NCBI RefSeq assembly: GCF_001941845.1
Contig: NZ_CP018870.1
Location: forward strand, 6,920,001 to 6,984,000
DNA length: 64,000 nt
Source of the DNA: Streptomyces sp. TN58
Lineage (GTDB): Bacteria > Actinomycetota > Actinomycetes > Streptomycetales > Streptomycetaceae
Direction of reading: 5' to 3'
Shown here one piece after another: positions 61,407 to 64,000 of the stretch. The number at the start of each line of letters is the position of its first letter. Positions within the stretch are counted from its first letter, which is position 1. The notes beneath the pieces were generated by a model. It worked only from the letters and a program-made list of their open reading frames with translations. It made no database searches and was not told the origin of the DNA. A program made the translations under genes and the position numbers.

Positions 61407-63380
61407 ATGCCCCCCGGTAACCCGCCCCCGCCCGCCCGCCGAAGGCTCGTCCCGGCGCTCGCCCTCTGCGCCGCCACCGCCATGGCCGCGTCCATGGCCC
61501 TGGTGTCCGCAGGCCCCGCACTCGCCCATACCGGTCACGCAGACGCAGAGCACGAACACGCCTTCCCGTACGCCCCCGCCTCCCGGGCGGCGACGGCTCC
61601 CGTCACCGTCGACCCGGAGGAGGCGGCCACACTCGGCAAGGAGCACGCCGAGGAACACGCCCGATCCCGGAAGGCCCTCGCCGACGTCGGCGAATACCCG
61701 CAGAGCACCCGGACCGCGCGGCTCGCGGCGCTGACCGCCTCCCAGGAGAAGGCCAACGGCTCCTTCGACGCCGCGGAGTTCGGCCGGTTCCAGGAGTACT
61801 TCCGATCCCCGGACTTCGCCGCCCACATCGCGCTGCTCCCCACCGGCAAGGTCCTGCTCTTCTCGTTCGAACGCATCGAGACCAACCCGCAGAAGGAGCC
61901 CGCACCCACCGACACCATCGGCGTGGAGAACGCCGGCCGAGCCTGGATCTGGGATCCCGCCAAGGGAACCGGAGACGCCGCGTTCACGGAGAAGAAGCCG
62001 CCGGTCGTCAACATGCCCGACGGCAAGAACGAACCCCGTCCGGCCCCGTTCTTCTGCGCCGGCCACTCCTACCTGCCCAACGGCATGCTCGGCGTCTTCG
62101 GCGGCAATCTCGGTGGCAACGGCGGCTCCGGCGCCAAACTGTCGCTGGTCTTCGACCCCTGGGCGGAGGAGTGGTACCTGAACGAGGACATGTCCGTCGG
62201 CCGGTGGTACCCGACCGTGGTCACCGGAGCCGACGGGCGCCAGATCATCATGTCCGGGCAGTCGGAGCTCGGCTGGGGCACCCCCACACCCGTCGTCGAA
62301 CGCTTCCCCGCCGCAGCACACCCGGTCCCCTTCGACAGGTGGGTCAAGCCGATCGGCTGGGGCGTGGACACACTCCGGACCGAGGCCCCGTTCAAGTGGG
62401 ACTATCCGCACCTGTTCTCGCTGCGCGACGGAAAGATCTACGGCCTCGGCCGCTCGGTGGACCAGCAGTGGCTCTTCGACACCGCCGCCGACACCAGGAC
62501 CGACCTGCCCGACCGCCCGGACGCCAACAAGGGCAAGCCCGGCCCGGACGGCGGTGAATGGCGGCGCAACTACGGCTCCGCGGTCCCCCTCCCGGCCGGC
62601 TTCCGAGGCCCCGACTCCGTCCTGGTCCTCGGCGGCGACCGCAACGACCCCAACACCTACCGGCTGGCCGGCGGGAAGTGGAACACCGAGAAGCCGCGCG
62701 CGTTCGGCCGCACCCAGGACGACACCCTGCTCCTGCCCAACGGCAACCTGCTCACCGTCAACGGCGCCTTCGACATCCGCGACTACGGCAACGGACCGTA
62801 CAACCCCAACGCCGACCTCAAATACCGCCAGGTCGAACTGCGCGACGAGAACGGAGACTGGAAGCTCGGCCCCGCCCAGCGGCTGCCCCGCGGCTACCAC
62901 TCCAACGCGCTGGTCCTTCCGGACGGCCGCGTCATGATCACCGGCGACGAGCTCCAGCAGCTCGCCAACGACCCCGACATCAACGACAACTACAACGGCA
63001 GCATCGAGATCTACGAGCCGGCCTACCTCCACCAGGGCAGCCGCCCCTCGCTCGGCCGAATCCTCAACCCCACCGTCGGCTACGACGAGAGGATCACGGT
63101 GCGCACCGACACGCCCAACGACGTCACCCGCGCCGTGCTGCTGGCCCCGACCACCGCGACCCACGCGATCAACACCAGCCAGCGCCATCTCGAACTGCGC
63201 GTCAAGAGCCGCCGCGACAACTTCCTGGAGCTCCAGGCCCCACCCAGCGCCGCCGCGGCCCCGCCCGGCTACTACATGCTCTTCCTCCTCAACGAGGAGG
63301 GCGCACCGAGCAACGCCGGCTGGGTCCAGCTCAACCCGTCCACAGCCACCACCGGAAAGGCCGTGAAAACCGGCGGCTGA
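61407..63380 (+). CDS. Secreted copper-radical oxidase (galactose oxidase-like, DUF1929)
   Basis: A 657-residue exported enzyme from ATG 61407 (GAGGAG upstream). Residues 1-40 form a signal peptide (RRRLVPALALCAATAMAASM, cleavage after ALA). A His-rich start and helical region precede the kelch propeller. The copper-radical ligands are present: Cys217 (FFCAGHS), Tyr268 (GRWYPTV), Tyr497-His498 (PRGYHSN) and His586 (ATHAIN). It resembles GlxA-type oxidases more than the F5/8C-bearing enzyme at 32495. It would make aldehyde and H2O2 outside the cell. A terminator with T-run follows. Confidence 0.92.
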   Translation: MPPGNPPPPARRRLVPALALCAATAMAASMALVSAGPALAHTGHADAEHEHAFPYAPASRAATAPVTVDPEEAATLGKEHAEEHARSRKALADVGEYPQSTRTARLAALTASQEKANGSFDAAEFGRFQEYFRSPDFAAHIALLPTGKVLLFSFERIETNPQKEPAPTDTIGVENAGRAWIWDPAKGTGDAAFTEKKPPVVNMPDGKNEPRPAPFFCAGHSYLPNGMLGVFGGNLGGNGGSGAKLSLVFDPWAEEWYLNEDMSVGRWYPTVVTGADGRQIIMSGQSELGWGTPTPVVERFPAAAHPVPFDRWVKPIGWGVDTLRTEAPFKWDYPHLFSLRDGKIYGLGRSVDQQWLFDTAADTRTDLPDRPDANKGKPGPDGGEWRRNYGSAVPLPAGFRGPDSVLVLGGDRNDPNTYRLAGGKWNTEKPRAFGRTQDDTLLLPNGNLLTVNGAFDIRDYGNGPYNPNADLKYRQVELRDENGDWKLGPAQRLPRGYHSNALVLPDGRVMITGDELQQLANDPDINDNYNGSIEIYEPAYLHQGSRPSLGRILNPTVGYDERITVRTDTPNDVTRAVLLAPTTATHAINTSQRHLELRVKSRRDNFLELQAPPSAAAAPPGYYMLFLLNEEGAPSNAGWVQLNPSTATTGKAVKTGG

Positions 63381-63750
63381 CGGTCGCAGCCCGGCCGTCC
63401 CCGCCGTCCCTGCCGGCGTCCGGGGCGGGTCCCTCACCAGCGCCAGATGAGGGACCCGCCTTTTTTCGCGGGCCCGGTTCGCCTCCGGGGCGCCATTTGC
63501 CGGCTCGTGAGGGCGTGCGTGCTCGTAAACGCTCGTACCTCGCGTTTCCTCCGCGCGCTCGCCCTCACTCCCCGGCGCGCCCCTTCGGCTCACTCGCCGC
63601 CTCTTGCCGGGGGCTCGGTTCACCTCCGGGGCGCCGGGTGCCGACTCGTGGGGCCGCGTGGAACGGCCTCCCGAGGTGCCGGACCTTCCGGGCTGGCCCA
63701 TCCTGCTCATGGGGCGACCTCAGCGGGCAGCAGCGTCCGCGGAAGGAGCC
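63381..63750. other. 370-base gap: terminator and a diverged direct repeat
   Basis: It holds the terminator at 63424-63466 and then two diverged copies of a ~36-base sequence (about 63475-63511 and 63616-63653, sharing CTCCGGGGCGCC and GACTCGTG-like ends). The remainder is CG-rich with no protein-like frame. The start of the YihY gene may reach back to 63709. Confidence 0.6.
63424..63466 (+). terminator. Intrinsic terminator with T6 tract
   Basis: GGCGGGTCCCTCA (63424-63436) pairs perfectly with TGAGGGACCCGCC (63448-63460), directly followed by TTTTTT. It is the most classical rho-independent terminator in the window. Confidence 0.95.
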
Positions 63751-64000
63751 GTGACCGCAGCCGTGACCGTGTCCGCACCGCGCGACAAGCCGCCCCGCTT
63801 CACCGTGCCGGGCTGGATGCGCAGGTACACGCCTTTCCTGGGCCGGACCCTCGAACAGTTCGCCCGCGTCAACGTGCTGGACTGCGCCACCCGGCTGGCC
63901 GCGCAGGCGTTCCTCGGCGCGATCCCCGCCCTCTTCGTCATCGGGGCCCTCGCCCCCGACTGGCTGCGCGAACAGCTCATCTCCACGGTCAGCACGACCC
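63751..64000 (+). CDS. YihY/BrkB-like membrane protein, N-terminal part
   Basis: Cut by the right edge; about 83 residues are visible. They read as a short polar N-terminus, then FLGRTLEQFARVNVLDCATRLAAQAFLGAIPALFVIGALAP, which matches the first transmembrane region of YihY/BrkB (formerly called ribonuclease BN) family proteins. The start is uncertain: GTG 63751 lies too close to GGAAGGAG, GTG 63763 is a little far, and ATG 63709 is in frame but lacks a ribosome site. Confidence 0.7.
   Translation, partial: MTAAVTVSAPRDKPPRFTVPGWMRRYTPFLGRTLEQFARVNVLDCATRLAAQAFLGAIPALFVIGALAPDWLREQLISTVSTT

Noticed and set aside
61308..63710. 800-codon minus-strand frame opposite the copper-radical oxidase
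   Set aside because: Valine/glycine-rich shadow without motifs; the opposite strand has signal peptide and all copper ligands.

Overview
The window reads as a chromosomal segment of a Streptomyces or close relative. GC is very high, start codons are often GTG, ribosome sites are GGAGG-like, and several families are ones I know mainly from streptomycetes (DUF5709, DUF6131, DUF6213, DUF5133, MAB_1171c). It also carries a complete 2-methylisoborneol (earthy odorant) operon. I saw no rRNA, tRNA, CRISPR array, prophage or intact transposase. Functions come from motifs and family recognition by eye; no database search was run.

Left part (1-17942): housekeeping and accessory genes. In order: a D-Ala-D-Ala carboxypeptidase cut by the window edge, a small lipoprotein coupled to a PEP-mutase/isocitrate-lyase-type enzyme, a carotenoid oxygenase, an MpaB-type oxygenase with an apparent frameshift, and a run of stress-type genes (STAS anti-anti-sigma protein, DUF5709, SixA-like phosphatase, FUSC transporter). 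Then come VOC, DUF6131, a Nudix-kinase fusion, DUF3291, a DHFR-like reductase and ThpR. Two enzyme genes each face a divergent TetR gene across visible operators (FAD oxidase/TetR at 14.6 kb, aldo-keto reductase/TetR at 17.3 kb).

Repeat locus (17943-19939): about 2 kb without a credible gene, built from G-rich repeats, long inverted arms each holding three ~63-bp units, two ~277-bp direct repeats and a (GCCCC)8 tract.

Specialised metabolism (19940-29121): a family 2B encapsulin (EshA type), 2-methylisoborneol synthase and geranyl diphosphate C-methyltransferase, closed by a perfect terminator. Next is a two-gene operon: an NAD-dependent epimerase-like reductase overlapping a 1129-residue ketosynthase-ACP-alpha-oxoamine synthase enzyme without an acyltransferase. 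I infer that it makes a sphingoid-like amino-ketone.

Regulatory and redox part (29133-45811): an XRE/ImmA pair with a MAB_1171c membrane protein and a TetR-like gene; a copper-radical oxidase with two F5/8C domains; a UvrA-like ABC protein; an AraC/VOC pair; a molybdenum hydroxylase operon; YbdK; small hydrophilic proteins.

Right part (45825-64000): DUF5133; a CHAT protease coupled to an LCAT-type lipase and YjbQ; two DUF4034-like paralogues with two MITE-like inverted-repeat elements; an HSP90 and TPR protein pair; a terminator abutting a remnant of a second yjbQ; a DyP peroxidase with four hemopexin-like repeats; a second copper-radical oxidase; and the start of a YihY-type membrane protein. 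The strongest candidates for something new are the CHAT-lipase operon, the KS-ACP-AONS operon, the HSP90/TPR island between two yjbQ sequences, and the composite repeat locus.
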